Below are positions 52,401 through 61,312 of a stretch of DNA of 64,000 nucleotides, piece by piece. Source of the stretch: Verrucomicrobiia bacterium (GTDB lineage Bacteria; Verrucomicrobiota; Verrucomicrobiia; Limisphaerales; UBA11358); contig JARLJW010000064.1 of the NCBI GenBank assembly GCA_031290985.1, positions 62,001 to 126,000 of the forward strand. The letters run 5' to 3'. The stretch's first letter is position 1; every line of letters starts with the position of its first letter. Under the pieces are notes generated by a model. It was not told where the DNA came from. It did no database searches and saw only the letters and a list, made by a program, of their open reading frames with translations. Made by a program: the position numbers and the translations under genes.

Positions 52401-53310
52401 GGGCGTTGAGTTTTTGTGAGCCGCTCTTGTCGCGCAGTTCAATGCCTTCGCCCGCGACGATCTTCCCGATGCAGCTCAGTTTCACTTCCGGAAATTTTTT
52501 CTTCCAGCCATCCAGCAATTTCACCGCGTCCTGGCCGGCGACCGTGAACAGCAGTTCAAAATCCTCGCCATCGGTCAACGCCGCCAGCGTGGCCGGCTTG
52601 GCGTCCGCGCCTGCCCGCGCCCGCAGTTTCGCCGCCCGCGCCACCGGCAGCGCCGTTTTCAACAGCACCGCCCCGACCTTGCTCGCGTGCACGATATGCC
52701 GCAGGTCCCCCGCCAGCCCGTCGCTCAGGTCCATCATCGCATGGATGGTGAAATGTTCCGCCAGCCAGCGGGCTTCCGCCAGGCGCGGCTCAAAATCCAG
52801 GTGCCGGCCGGCCAGCGAGCCGCCCAGTTCACCCGTCACAAAGATCGCGTCGCCCGCCTTGGCGCCGCTGCGCAAAACCAGCCGCCCGCGCGGCACCGTT
52901 CCCAGCAGCGCGATGGAGATCAGGATCCGTTCCGGATTCGTCGTCGTCTCGCCCCCGACGATCGCCACCCCGTATTGTTCCGCCACCCCCTTCAAACCAT
53001 CATAAATCTTCGCCACGAAACCCGCGTCAAAATCTTTCGGCAGACCGATCGTCACCAGCGCCGCCACCGGCGTCCCCGCCATGGCCGCGATGTCGCTCAG
53101 GCAGCGCGCCAGCGCCTTGCGCCCGATTTTTTCCGGCGGCGTTTCCCGTGTAAAATGAACCCCTTCCACGACTGCATCGGTCTTGAACAGGATCAGCTTG
53201 TCCGGCACGCCGAGGTCCAGCACCGCGCAGTCATCGCCCGCGCCGGTCACGACGGCTTCATTCGTCGGCAGCGATTTCGTCAGGCGGGCGATGAGTTCAA
53301 ATTCGTTCAT
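52378..53310 (-). CDS. thiL: ThiL, thiamine-monophosphate kinase
   Basis: 310 residues from ATG 53310; the frame is open further upstream to 53682 over the CPBP gene. Start MNEFELIARLTKSLPTN, then TGAGDDCAVL and TDAVVEGVHFTRETPPEKIG with KALARCLSDIAAMAG. GLPKDFDAGFVAKIYDGLKG and IVGGETTTNPERILISI are the other ThiL landmarks, and MMDLSDGLAGDLRHI is in the C-terminal half. ThiL makes thiamine pyrophosphate from the monophosphate. Its start codon shares one base with the CPBP stop (TGATG). Confidence 0.94.
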   Translation of the reverse strand: MNEFELIARLTKSLPTNEAVVTGAGDDCAVLDLGVPDKLILFKTDAVVEGVHFTRETPPEKIGRKALARCLSDIAAMAGTPVAALVTIGLPKDFDAGFVAKIYDGLKGVAEQYGVAIVGGETTTNPERILISIALLGTVPRGRLVLRSGAKAGDAIFVTGELGGSLAGRHLDFEPRLAEARWLAEHFTIHAMMDLSDGLAGDLRHIVHASKVGAVLLKTALPVARAAKLRARAGADAKPATLAALTDGEDFELLFTVAGQDAVKLLDGWKKKFPEVKLSCIGKIVAGEGIELRDKSGSQKLNAHGYVHFA

Positions 53311-54041
53311 CACTTGGTGGGACCGGTTTGTTGCGCCAGCAACAGCAACCCGATGTTCGCCGCGTTGAACAGGCTGTGCGCCACAATGGGTGCCAGCAGC
53401 CCCTCGGTTTTCACGTAAAGCCACGTCAGCGCCAGCGCCAGCACGAACAGCGGCAGGAAGATCGGAGGGCTGAGATGAATGGCCGCAAACAACAGGCTGA
53501 CCCCGATCCACCCGGTCTTGGACCAGCCATATTTTTTGGCCGCGGAAAACAACAGCCCGCGAAACACAAATTCCTCGCCCAATGGCGCCAGTACCACCGC
53601 AAAGAAACCCAGATAGATGCGCAGCCCGGTGGACTTCACGCTGGAAAACATCTCCACCGCCCGCTGATCCTCCACCGTCCAATGCATTTTTTGAAACAGC
53701 AGCACGGAGAGGTATTTCAACCCGAACATCACCGGCAGGGCCGCCGCCAGCACCGTCACGGTGAGCAGCAGTTGCAGCCTCCAGGTGTCCGGATGCCAGC
53801 CCAGCGCTTCCCGCCAGCGGATGTCATGCAGCTTCAAGAACACGATCCCCGCCACAATGGCCGCGCCATGAAAACTCAAGGTCGCCACCAGCACGCTGCC
53901 GGTGTCGTCCAGCGTCTTGAAACCAGCCACCCCCTGGCGTTGCAATATCTGCACGGCCAGGCTGCCAGTAAAAAGCGACATCAAGACGGCGCCAACCAGC
54001 AACAGCACAACATCCGGCCGCCACTCTCGTTTCCACAACAT
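53310..54041 (-). CDS. CPBP family intramembrane glutamic endopeptidase
   Basis: 243 residues with about seven hydrophobic segments. The CPBP (CAAX protease and bacteriocin-processing) motifs are EEFVFRGLLFSAAKKYG, then AAIHLSPPIFLPLF, and HSLFNAANIG. The paired Glu and the His residues are the catalytic set of the family. The protein is probably an inner-membrane protease; the substrate is unknown. It is the first gene of the run CPBP-thiL-tsaE-tsaB, each overlapping the next. Confidence 0.9.
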   Translation of the reverse strand: MLWKREWRPDVVLLLVGAVLMSLFTGSLAVQILQRQGVAGFKTLDDTGSVLVATLSFHGAAIVAGIVFLKLHDIRWREALGWHPDTWRLQLLLTVTVLAAALPVMFGLKYLSVLLFQKMHWTVEDQRAVEMFSSVKSTGLRIYLGFFAVVLAPLGEEFVFRGLLFSAAKKYGWSKTGWIGVSLLFAAIHLSPPIFLPLFVLALALTWLYVKTEGLLAPIVAHSLFNAANIGLLLLAQQTGPTK

Positions 54042-54213
54042 GTACTTAGCCTAGCGCATGGGCGGGACTGGGACGATTTAAAAAAACTCCAAAACCCAGC
54101 ATCCATGCGCCTTTCCAAAACCTCCGCCTCCTTGCTCGGCAACTTGGACTGGGTGCCTGATCCTTGAGATTTCTCTGGATGTTGGCGCTTGAAATTTGGA
54201 TGTTTCCCGCCGC

Positions 54214-56409
54214 ATGTCCGCCGCCCATAAACATACCAACCGCCTCGCCCGGGAAAAATCTCCCTATCTCGTGCAGCACGCCCACAATCCCGTGGACTGG
54301 TTCGCGTGGGGCGACGAGGCGTTCGCCCAAGCCCGCGCCGAAGGCAAGCCCATCCTCCTGAGCATCGGCTACTCCACCTGCCACTGGTGCCACGTCATGG
54401 AGCGGGAAAGTTTTGAGGATGAAAAGATCGGGGCGTTTCTGCGCGACCATTTTGTGAGCATCAAAGTGGACCGCGAGGAACGGCCGGATGTGGACAAGAT
54501 CTACATGACCTTCGTCCAGTCCACCACCGGCAGCGGCGGCTGGCCCCTCAACGTCTTTCTCACCCCGGATCTGAAGCCGTTTTTCGGCGGCACCTATTTC
54601 CCCCCGGACCACCGCCACGGCCGCCCGAGTTTCCTGCAACTGCTCCAGCAGATCGCCGGCCTCTGGCGCGAACGCCGGTTGGAGATCGGCGCTTCCGCTG
54701 ATGAACTCCACGCCCGGCTCGAACTCATCACCGCCCGCGAAGCGAAGGCAGACTCGCCCCTCACACCCGAAATCCTGCGCCACGCCGTCGCCCTGTTCAA
54801 AGATGCCTACGACTCTGTCAATGGCGGCTTTGGTGGCGCGCCCAAATTCCCGCAGCCGAGCATCCCCCTGCTCGTGCTCCGCGCCAGCAAACGCTTTGGC
54901 GATGACGCTGCCAAAAAAATGGTCCTGCATACCTGCGAACGCATGGCCGCTGGCGGCATCCACGACCAGCTTGGCGGCGGCTTCGCCCGCTACGCCGTGG
55001 ACGCCGAGTGGCTCGTCCCGCATTTCGAGAAAATGCTCTACGACAACGCCCAGCTCGTTCACCTCTACCTCGACGCCTTTCTCGCCAGCGGCGACGCGTC
55101 CCACGCCGGCACCGCCCGCGACATTTTGGATTACGTCCTGCGCGACATGACCCACGCCGGTGGTGGCTTTTACTCCGCCGAAGATGCCGACAGCGAAGGC
55201 CAGGAAGGTAAATTCTACTGCTGGACCCATGATGAACTGTCCAAGCTGCTTTCGCCCGAAGAATTCATCATCGTCGCCGAACATTTTGGTGTCACCAAGG
55301 CCGGCAACTTTGTCGATCACAGTCATCCCCACCCGCTGCCCGGCCTGAACGTTTTAAGCATCGTAAAACCCATCGCTGAATTCGGCCCAACAACTGCCGT
55401 AAATCTTTCTTATACCCAAACCGGATCCCCTCTCCCCCTTGGGGGAGAGGGTCAGGGTGAGGGGGTAGCGCATGACCAGCAACTCCTCATCTCCGCCACG
55501 CAAAAGATGCTCGCCGTCCGCGCCCAGCGCGTCCGCCCGCACCTCGACGACAAAATTCTGGCCTCGTGGAACGGCCTCATGCTCGGCGCTTTCGCCCGGG
55601 CATCCGCCGTTTTACGTGAGGAAAAATATCGGTTCGCCGCCGAAAAAAATCTCCAATTCCTCCGCGAGAAACTTTGGGAGTCCCCATCTCCTCGCCCCCC
55701 CGGGGGAGAGGACCAAGGTGAGGGGGCGGCTCCGCAGACCAAGACGGGAACATTATACCACCGCTGGCGCGATGGCGAACGCGACCAAGTCCAGCTTCTC
55801 GAAGCCTGCGCCTTCCTGCTCGACGGCGTCATCCACCTCTACGAAGCCACGCTCAACCCGCTGCATCTGGATTTCGCCGGCGAACTCGCCGCCGCAATGA
55901 TCGCCAAATTTTACGACCCCGCCAACGGCGGCTTTTGGCAGACCCCGGCGGGCACCAGCGACCTCATCCTGCGCGTGAAGGACGACTACGACGGCGCAGA
56001 ACCCAGCGGCAACTCCGTCGCCGCCCTCGCCCTGCTGAAACTCGCCGCCATCACCGGCCGCGAAGAATTTCGGACCCCCGCCGAAGCCACCCTGCAACTC
56101 GCCGCCGCCCGCCTTCAAAAACAGCCCGCCGGCTTGGCCTGCATGTTACAAGCGCTGGATTTCTGGCTCGATGAACCCCGCCGCGTTGTCATCGCCGGCG
56201 ACGCCTCTTCTCCGAAAGCTCGGGAACTGCTCCACGCCACACATTCGGTTTATCAGCCGAACAAAATCATCCTTGGCAACAACGGTGCGGTTGAACCATT
56301 CGCCAAAACACTTTCATCAAAGGGTGAAGCGACCGCCTTCGTCTGCACCGGCAATGCGTGTCAACCGCCGACCAGCGAGCCTGTAAGGTTGAAGGAAAAT
56401 CTACTATGA
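54214..56409 (+). CDS. YyaL-type thioredoxin-domain protein (DUF255), with two inserted hairpin repeats
   Basis: 731 residues from ATG 54214 (TTG 54196 is in frame). N-terminal thioredoxin-like domain: [20 protein letters not shown], then [16 protein letters not shown], with the CxxC active site, and [17 protein letters not shown]. The remaining ~550 residues form an (alpha/alpha) barrel like that of N-acylglucosamine epimerases ([35 protein letters not shown]). The family includes human SPATA20; the reaction is unknown. Two stretches are alien to it: [13 protein letters not shown] near residues 405-417 and [15 protein letters not shown] near 490-504. Both come from a CCCTCTCC/GGAGAGG hairpin repeat and keep the frame open. 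Confidence 0.9.
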   Translation: MSAAHKHTNRLAREKSPYLVQHAHNPVDWFAWGDEAFAQARAEGKPILLSIGYSTCHWCHVMERESFEDEKIGAFLRDHFVSIKVDREERPDVDKIYMTFVQSTTGSGGWPLNVFLTPDLKPFFGGTYFPPDHRHGRPSFLQLLQQIAGLWRERRLEIGASADELHARLELITAREAKADSPLTPEILRHAVALFKDAYDSVNGGFGGAPKFPQPSIPLLVLRASKRFGDDAAKKMVLHTCERMAAGGIHDQLGGGFARYAVDAEWLVPHFEKMLYDNAQLVHLYLDAFLASGDASHAGTARDILDYVLRDMTHAGGGFYSAEDADSEGQEGKFYCWTHDELSKLLSPEEFIIVAEHFGVTKAGNFVDHSHPHPLPGLNVLSIVKPIAEFGPTTAVNLSYTQTGSPLPLGGEGQGEGVAHDQQLLISATQKMLAVRAQRVRPHLDDKILASWNGLMLGAFARASAVLREEKYRFAAEKNLQFLREKLWESPSPRPPGGEDQGEGAAPQTKTGTLYHRWRDGERDQVQLLEACAFLLDGVIHLYEATLNPLHLDFAGELAAAMIAKFYDPANGGFWQTPAGTSDLILRVKDDYDGAEPSGNSVAALALLKLAAITGREEFRTPAEATLQLAAARLQKQPAGLACMLQALDFWLDEPRRVVIAGDASSPKARELLHATHSVYQPNKIILGNNGAVEPFAKTLSSKGEATAFVCTGNACQPPTSEPVRLKENLL
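55428..55464 (+). repeat. Hairpin repeat inserted in frame in the yyaL-like gene, copy 1
   Basis: Perfect 11-bp arms CCCTCTCCCCC / GGGGGAGAGGG around TT, then TCAGGGTGAGGG. The same element is intergenic at 37131 and 37422. Confidence 0.85.
55683..55727 (+). repeat. Hairpin repeat inserted in frame in the yyaL-like gene, copy 2
   Basis: Imperfect arms CTCCTCGCCCCCC / GGGGGAGAGGA, then CCAAGGTGAGGG. It has the same orientation and reading frame as copy 1, about 255 bases downstream. Confidence 0.78.
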
Positions 56410-56445
56410 CCGCGGTTCACCCCAAGCCGCCTGCGATTCCACTTG

Positions 56446-56471
56446 CTTATGTTACGTAAATACAACATAAG
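56446..56471. promoter_or_regulatory. Inverted repeat CTTATGTT-(10)-AACATAAG before the detached passenger gene
   Basis: Perfect 8-bp arms with a 10-base spacer ending five bases before ATG 56476. It could mask the start in RNA or bind a dimeric regulator; if translation starts at 56449 it would lie in coding sequence. Confidence 0.4.
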
Positions 56472-56475
56472 TCAC

Positions 56476-58209
56476 ATGATGGCATTTATTAAAATGATCT
56501 TCATCCAGAGAGGCCTCCCATTCTTGCTCCTCGGTTGCGCTTGTTTAGTACAGTCCCTCTCAGCCCAAACATATCAGCTTGATTTTCGCATTACTTCATC
56601 CAACAACGTAAGCACTATTTACTGGATGGGTGGGGCGTCTTATTTATTGGTCTTGCAGACGACCACGGATTTATCTCCGGCTGCAACCTGGACAAACTTG
56701 GCCACCGACCAGCAATTCGTTTCGCTAAATTCGTTTCCTGCTACTGGTGGCTACGCTGTATATACAACCAACCAAGTTCTCCACCATTTAACAACCAATA
56801 CGCTTACATACGAAGCTGCTTTTGGTTTGCCGGTCACCAACCAGCAGCAGTTTTTTCGACTAAGCCCACCGAGGCCGATCCCTGCCTGCTGCTTTGCGGT
56901 TTTCTACAACGGGCTGTTGGAATTCAGCCAGTGTCCGACAATGGTGTTGAATGGCCGTGTGCATGCCGAAGGCCCTGTTTATGTCGGCACCACCGCATTA
57001 TTGACTTTTAACGCTCCGGTTACGATGACTTCTACATTGTCTGCTCCACTGGTAGATGGTTTATCACCCAATTGGACGCCGTCAGACCCCGGCACTTGGA
57101 ATGCAACCTTTAATGGCGGCCCTGGCTACATCACGAATACATCCAGCATAGGCATCCCTGGATTAAGCCGGACCAACTACCATTTCTTGATTGAGGTCCC
57201 GCCCGCCAGTGAACCTCCGCTTTCCCCAACGGGGCAATTGCGGCTTTTCAATCAAGCTCAGATGATTTTGCTGGTGACCAATGACATCAATGGCGCAACC
57301 AATCCGATGGTGTCGCTGCAAATTCAGGCCGGCATCCACGGAGCGGTTCCTGCCAATGACCCGCTCCCGGCCATTCTGTATTATACCAACGCTTCACCCG
57401 GCCTGTTGCGCAGCAACCTGTCGTTTTTGAGCCTGACCAACACCACTTTCGACCAGCGGGAGGGCAAGACCAACATCTTCACCCAGCTCGACATCGGCAA
57501 ATTTGCCAACTGGATCGCCACCAATCTCACCGTGCAGGCCAAGCTGCCCGCCGTTAACAACCAATATCCCACGATCCTCTATGTGGCCGACCGCCGTAAT
57601 GTGAATGTCAAACAACTGGCCTCGGTCCGTTTGGTGAACGGAGCGCAACTCCCGGCCAACAACAACCTCGGCTTTACCGTGGCCACCATGAATCCGCTCT
57701 ACATCCTGGCAAATTACAACACGCAAACTGCATCCAGCGCCGCCAACGCCTCCGCCAGCACCGCGAACACCACCTATACCGTGCCAGCCGCGCTGATGTC
57801 CGACTCGTTGACCATTCTTTCGCCGAACTGGAGCGATGACCAGGGCTATGCGGCCTATGACAATAGCCAAAGCAAATTTGACGCTGCGGACATGACCATC
57901 AACGCCGCCATCATCACTGGGTCGGTGGCTTCCACGGGTAACAGCGGCACCAATTTCAGCGGCGGCATCCACAACCTGTCACGCCTTCTCGAAGACTGGA
58001 GTGCCAAAAATCTTTGGCTAAACACTTCCTTCATCCGGCTATGGGACTCCAACCTGGCCACCAACCAGTTCCGGAACCCTCAGGGATTCAACCCCATACC
58101 GGTCAACCCGTATTACAACCCGCCGACGCGCCATTACAGTTTTGACCTGAATTATTTGGATCCCGCCAAAATTCCTCCAGGCATGCCATCGCTATACTTG
58201 GGATATTGA
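56476..58209 (+). CDS. Secreted detached passenger-domain protein C (pilin N-terminus replaced)
   Basis: 577 residues from ATG 56476 (ATG 56449 or TTG 56443 possible). A Sec signal (PFLLLGCACLVQSLSAQ) is followed by a module of ~110 residues with YLLVLQTTTDLSPAATWTNL and QQQFFRLSPP; this is usually a C-terminal module in secreted proteins of the phylum. Then the passenger: CFAVFYNGLLEFSQCPTMVL, NGRVHAEGPVYVG, LSFLSLTNTTFDQREG, LYVADRRNVNVKQLASVRLV and FSGGIHNLSRLLEDWSAKNL. It stops at PPGMPSLYLGY, without the ALVPIRF tail of the pilin forms. The first 900 bases are visibly more AT-rich than the rest. Confidence 0.82.
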   Translation: MMAFIKMIFIQRGLPFLLLGCACLVQSLSAQTYQLDFRITSSNNVSTIYWMGGASYLLVLQTTTDLSPAATWTNLATDQQFVSLNSFPATGGYAVYTTNQVLHHLTTNTLTYEAAFGLPVTNQQQFFRLSPPRPIPACCFAVFYNGLLEFSQCPTMVLNGRVHAEGPVYVGTTALLTFNAPVTMTSTLSAPLVDGLSPNWTPSDPGTWNATFNGGPGYITNTSSIGIPGLSRTNYHFLIEVPPASEPPLSPTGQLRLFNQAQMILLVTNDINGATNPMVSLQIQAGIHGAVPANDPLPAILYYTNASPGLLRSNLSFLSLTNTTFDQREGKTNIFTQLDIGKFANWIATNLTVQAKLPAVNNQYPTILYVADRRNVNVKQLASVRLVNGAQLPANNNLGFTVATMNPLYILANYNTQTASSAANASASTANTTYTVPAALMSDSLTILSPNWSDDQGYAAYDNSQSKFDAADMTINAAIITGSVASTGNSGTNFSGGIHNLSRLLEDWSAKNLWLNTSFIRLWDSNLATNQFRNPQGFNPIPVNPYYNPPTRHYSFDLNYLDPAKIPPGMPSLYLGY

Positions 58210-58229
58210 ATCCGCCTCTACTGACCGGC

Positions 58230-58275
58230 ACGTTCCTCACTTCAACCCCGCCACCAAAATCATCAGGCCACTGAT
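58230..58275 (-). pseudogene. Possible remnant of the 3' end of an RMND1/DUF155 gene
   Basis: Minus-strand codons here read GLMILVAGLK then stop; the intact gene at 59995-61113 ends DLVILVLGLK then stop. The DNA words CTTCAACCCC...ACCAA-ATCA-CA agree around both stops. Each follows the end of a passenger gene, so this may be left from a tandem duplication. The match is only ~30 bases. Confidence 0.3.
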
Positions 58276-58335
58276 TACACCCCGGTTCCCCTTGCTTGCG
58301 CCCGGGTGAGCTGCGATAAATAGAGGTGGGAATTT

Positions 58336-59979
58336 ATGACGTTTCATCTCATTTGCCGGGCGTTGCTGGTTTTGCTGCTGTTCTGCCTTCACGCCCCGGC
58401 CCAAACCACCCTGCCGCCCCTCCGCATAACTTCCACAAACCGCCTGAGCACCGTTCACTGGCCGTTGGCGGGCTACTCGGCCATCTTGCAGACCGCCACC
58501 AGCCTCTCCCCTGCCGCCAATTGGACCAATCTGGTCACCGGCGACCCGCAGGCCTCCTCGTTTTTTTATGCGGCATCCGGCGGCCATACCATCGTCATCA
58601 CCAACATCTCCGCGAGCGAATTGACCTTCACCTTGTCCAACCTCAACCGCCAGCAGTTTTTCCGCCTGGCCTCCCCCCGGCTGATCAATCCCTGCGGTTT
58701 CGCAGTTTTTTATAATGGTCTGTTGGAATTCAGCCAGAGCTCCGCTTTGACCTTTAATGGCCGCGTCCATTCCGAAGGCCCCATCCAGGCCGGCAGCGGT
58801 GGCGTCGTGACCTTCCAGGCGCCCGTCACCTCGGTTTCCACGCTTTCCAGTCCGATGGCCGACGGTCTGGGACCATGGACGACCGCGGATTGGAATGTGG
58901 TGTTCAATGGCAACCCCAAGTACGTGACCAACTCGGTCAGCCTGTCGTATTATACGAACAATTATCACTTCCTGATCGACGTCCCTCCCGCCAATGAAGA
59001 CCCCGGGTCCGGCCTCTTGCGCCTCTATAACGAAGCTCCGGTGATTATTCTGGTGACCAATGACGTGCAAGGCGGTGCCAATCCCACGGTTCAAATGATC
59101 CTCCAAGCCAGCTATAACGCCAATCTTCCGGGGGCGGATCCCGCCAAGCTGGTTTTAACCTATACCAATATCTCCCCGGCCTCCTTGCAAACCAATCTGC
59201 CGTTTCTTTCCCTGACCGGCAGTTTCTATGACCAGCGGGAATACAAGACGAGCCTGGTGACGCAGATCGATGTCGGCAACCTTGCCAGTTGGATGAACAC
59301 CAATGTGATCTTCCAGGGCAAACTGCCTGCCGCGAACGGCCAGTATCCCGTCATCTTGTTCGTGGCTGACCGGCGGAATGTCACTGCCGGCCAACTGGCC
59401 GTGGTCCGGTTGAAAAACGGCGCCCAACTGCCTTATAACAATACCCTGGGATTCACCGTTGCCACCCCCAACCCGCTTTACGTCTTGGGCAATTACAATG
59501 TTCAAACTTCGTTCAGCTCCGCCAATGCCGCCGCCGGCACCACCAACACCAGCTTCACCGTGCCCGCCGCGTTGATGTCCGATTCATTGACCGTGCTCTC
59601 GACGGCCTGGTCAGACAACGAGAGCTACACAGCCTATAATAATTCCATCTTTGCTTATGACGCCGTGGACACGACCATCAATGCCGCCATTTTTGCCGGC
59701 ACGGTCGCTTCCACCGGCAACGACGCCAACAGCTTCAGCGGCGGCCTCCACAATCTGCCCCGTCTCCTGGAAGATTGGACCGGCAAGAACTTCTGGCTGA
59801 ACACCGCCATCATCCGCCTGTGGGATTCCCAAAAAGCCACCAACCAGTTCCGGAATCCCCAAGGCTTTAATCCCGCGCCGCCGAATCCCTATTACAATGC
59901 GCCCACCCGCCATTTTAATTATGATGCCAGATACTTGAACTTGGACAAAGTTCCCCCCGGCGTTCCCCTGCTGGATTAA
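58336..59979 (+). CDS. Secreted detached passenger-domain protein D (pilin N-terminus replaced)
   Basis: 547 residues; ATG 58336 is preceded by GAGGTG. Signal peptide (ALLVLLLFCLHAPAQ), then the LQTATSLSPAANWTNLV ... RQQFFRLASP module. The passenger is next: CGFAVFYNGLLEFSQSSALT, NGRVHSEGPIQAG, LPFLSLTGSFYDQREYK, LFVADRRNVTAGQLAVVRLK and FSGGLHNLPRLLEDWTGKNF. It ends PPGVPLLD, at the same place as protein C and short of the pilin tail. Base composition is even along the gene. It is adjacent to protein C (126 bases) and probably arose by duplication. Confidence 0.83.
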   Translation: MTFHLICRALLVLLLFCLHAPAQTTLPPLRITSTNRLSTVHWPLAGYSAILQTATSLSPAANWTNLVTGDPQASSFFYAASGGHTIVITNISASELTFTLSNLNRQQFFRLASPRLINPCGFAVFYNGLLEFSQSSALTFNGRVHSEGPIQAGSGGVVTFQAPVTSVSTLSSPMADGLGPWTTADWNVVFNGNPKYVTNSVSLSYYTNNYHFLIDVPPANEDPGSGLLRLYNEAPVIILVTNDVQGGANPTVQMILQASYNANLPGADPAKLVLTYTNISPASLQTNLPFLSLTGSFYDQREYKTSLVTQIDVGNLASWMNTNVIFQGKLPAANGQYPVILFVADRRNVTAGQLAVVRLKNGAQLPYNNTLGFTVATPNPLYVLGNYNVQTSFSSANAAAGTTNTSFTVPAALMSDSLTVLSTAWSDNESYTAYNNSIFAYDAVDTTINAAIFAGTVASTGNDANSFSGGLHNLPRLLEDWTGKNFWLNTAIIRLWDSQKATNQFRNPQGFNPAPPNPYYNAPTRHFNYDARYLNLDKVPPGVPLLD

Positions 59980-59994
59980 CGTCTCGCCCGGAAT

Positions 59995-61113
59995 CTACTT
60001 CAACCCCAGCACCAAGATCACCAAATCGATCACGAACAGCACGATGATCGTCACCTCCAGCCAGACCATCACCCGGTTGCTTTGATCGTGCTTGAGCAGT
60101 TGATACAGCTCATCCAGCGTCTTAAGCTTGCCGTCAATCGTCCGGTGCCAGTCCGCCAGGTGGAAGCGCGATGAAATCTTCTCGTAGATGCGCGCCAGGT
60201 GCCAGTCGCCGAAAAATTTCGTGATGTTCGACAGTTCATCATTGAAGCGCGCCATGTCGATGCGGATGTCCCGCAGTTCGCGCATCGTGTCCCGCCGCGA
60301 ACGCAACGGCCGCTCGCCCAGGTCGCGATAAGACCGTTCCAGCGCATCGTCCAGCAGCCGGTCATAGGCTTCCAGTTCGGCCAGTTGCAGGTTCGCCAGC
60401 TCCATGATGTAGATGGCCTCATCAAAATCCGCCGGCTCATCCACCAGCAACGCCGCGTCCCAGTCGATCACGATGACGTCGTTGTCGTAGTAGCTCAGAT
60501 AGCGCGCGGTGGATTCCTCGGCTTCCTGCTTCGCCAGCCGCTCCATGTTTTCCTCCTGCGTGAGCAGCGCCGCGATCTGCTGGCGGTGTACCTGGAACCA
60601 TTGCTCCGCGTTCATCGCCTCGTTCGCGGCGTTCAACACCGGCGCGGCGATGCAAAAAACCGTGTACGCCTCCTCTTCCAGCAACTGCGGATGCGGCCGG
60701 ATGAAATGCCCCTTGAGTTCGGCCACGACCTCCTGGGCCAGGCAGCGGACTTCATCCGCCAGTGAACCGTTGCTGAATTGCAGATCATGGAACCCCACCA
60801 ACTCCTCAAAATGCTCCACCGCGAACGGCACCCGCACCGTGATGCTGATCGCCCCCACCGGCAGCAGTTTGATGATCCGCTCCACCCGCACCGCCCCCAG
60901 CGGGCCGATGCGCTCCATCGGCGGCAGCCGCACCATCTGCGGCTTGTAAAAAAACAACTGGCGCGGGCTGCGCTTGCTGGCATCCACCACGAACTGCGCC
61001 ACCGGCTGCCCCAGCAGTTCCCGGAGCGGCTTGCGCGCGGTGTCATACGCCACATCGAATGCGTAGATATAAACCACCTCGCCGCGATAGCGCATTGCCG
61101 GATTCCCTTTCAT
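59995..61113 (-). CDS. RMND1/YagE family (DUF155) membrane protein
   Basis: 372 residues. The N-terminal half is an alpha/beta domain (RGEVVYIYAFDVAYDTARK). Family words follow: EEEAYTVFCIAAP, VIVIDWDAALLVDEPADFDE, FFGDWHLARIYEKISSRFHL and ADWHRTIDGKLKTLDELYQL. A C-terminal transmembrane helix ends the protein (WLEVTIIVLFVIDLVILVLG). This is the RMD1/RMND1 layout. Eukaryotic members support mitochondrial translation; the bacterial role is unknown. It converges on passenger gene D (15 bases). Confidence 0.88.
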   Translation of the reverse strand: MKGNPAMRYRGEVVYIYAFDVAYDTARKPLRELLGQPVAQFVVDASKRSPRQLFFYKPQMVRLPPMERIGPLGAVRVERIIKLLPVGAISITVRVPFAVEHFEELVGFHDLQFSNGSLADEVRCLAQEVVAELKGHFIRPHPQLLEEEAYTVFCIAAPVLNAANEAMNAEQWFQVHRQQIAALLTQEENMERLAKQEAEESTARYLSYYDNDVIVIDWDAALLVDEPADFDEAIYIMELANLQLAELEAYDRLLDDALERSYRDLGERPLRSRRDTMRELRDIRIDMARFNDELSNITKFFGDWHLARIYEKISSRFHLADWHRTIDGKLKTLDELYQLLKHDQSNRVMVWLEVTIIVLFVIDLVILVLGLK

Positions 61114-61165
61114 TCTAATTCACCATAACCCACAAACACCCCGCGATTCAAGTTATGCCCACGTT

Positions 61166-61194
61166 GGTAGGGCGCGTCGCTCCGCGCGCGCCGC
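61166..61194. repeat. GGTAGGGCGCGTC-GCTCCGCGCGCGCC element
   Basis: Uninterrupted copy, as at 32300-32328, lying between the divergent RMND1-type gene and tcdA. Confidence 0.7.
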
Positions 61195-61312
61195 TGCTGC
61201 TTTCGAATTAAGCTTCTGCACTTCATCGCCCGTCTTTTAAATCCGCCCTGCCTTCAGCTTTTTTGTTTTCGTGTATTTCGCGCATTCCGCGGTTAAAATT
61301 TTCCGGATTGAA

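Noticed and set aside
52378..53682. 434-residue version of ThiL starting at 53682
   Set aside because: The extra N-terminal part is an alternative frame of the CPBP protease gene; the conserved ThiL start lies at 53310.
54046..55332. 428-residue open frame on the minus strand
   Set aside because: It is antisense to the yyaL-like gene with its CHWCHVM motif; no family signal in the minus product.
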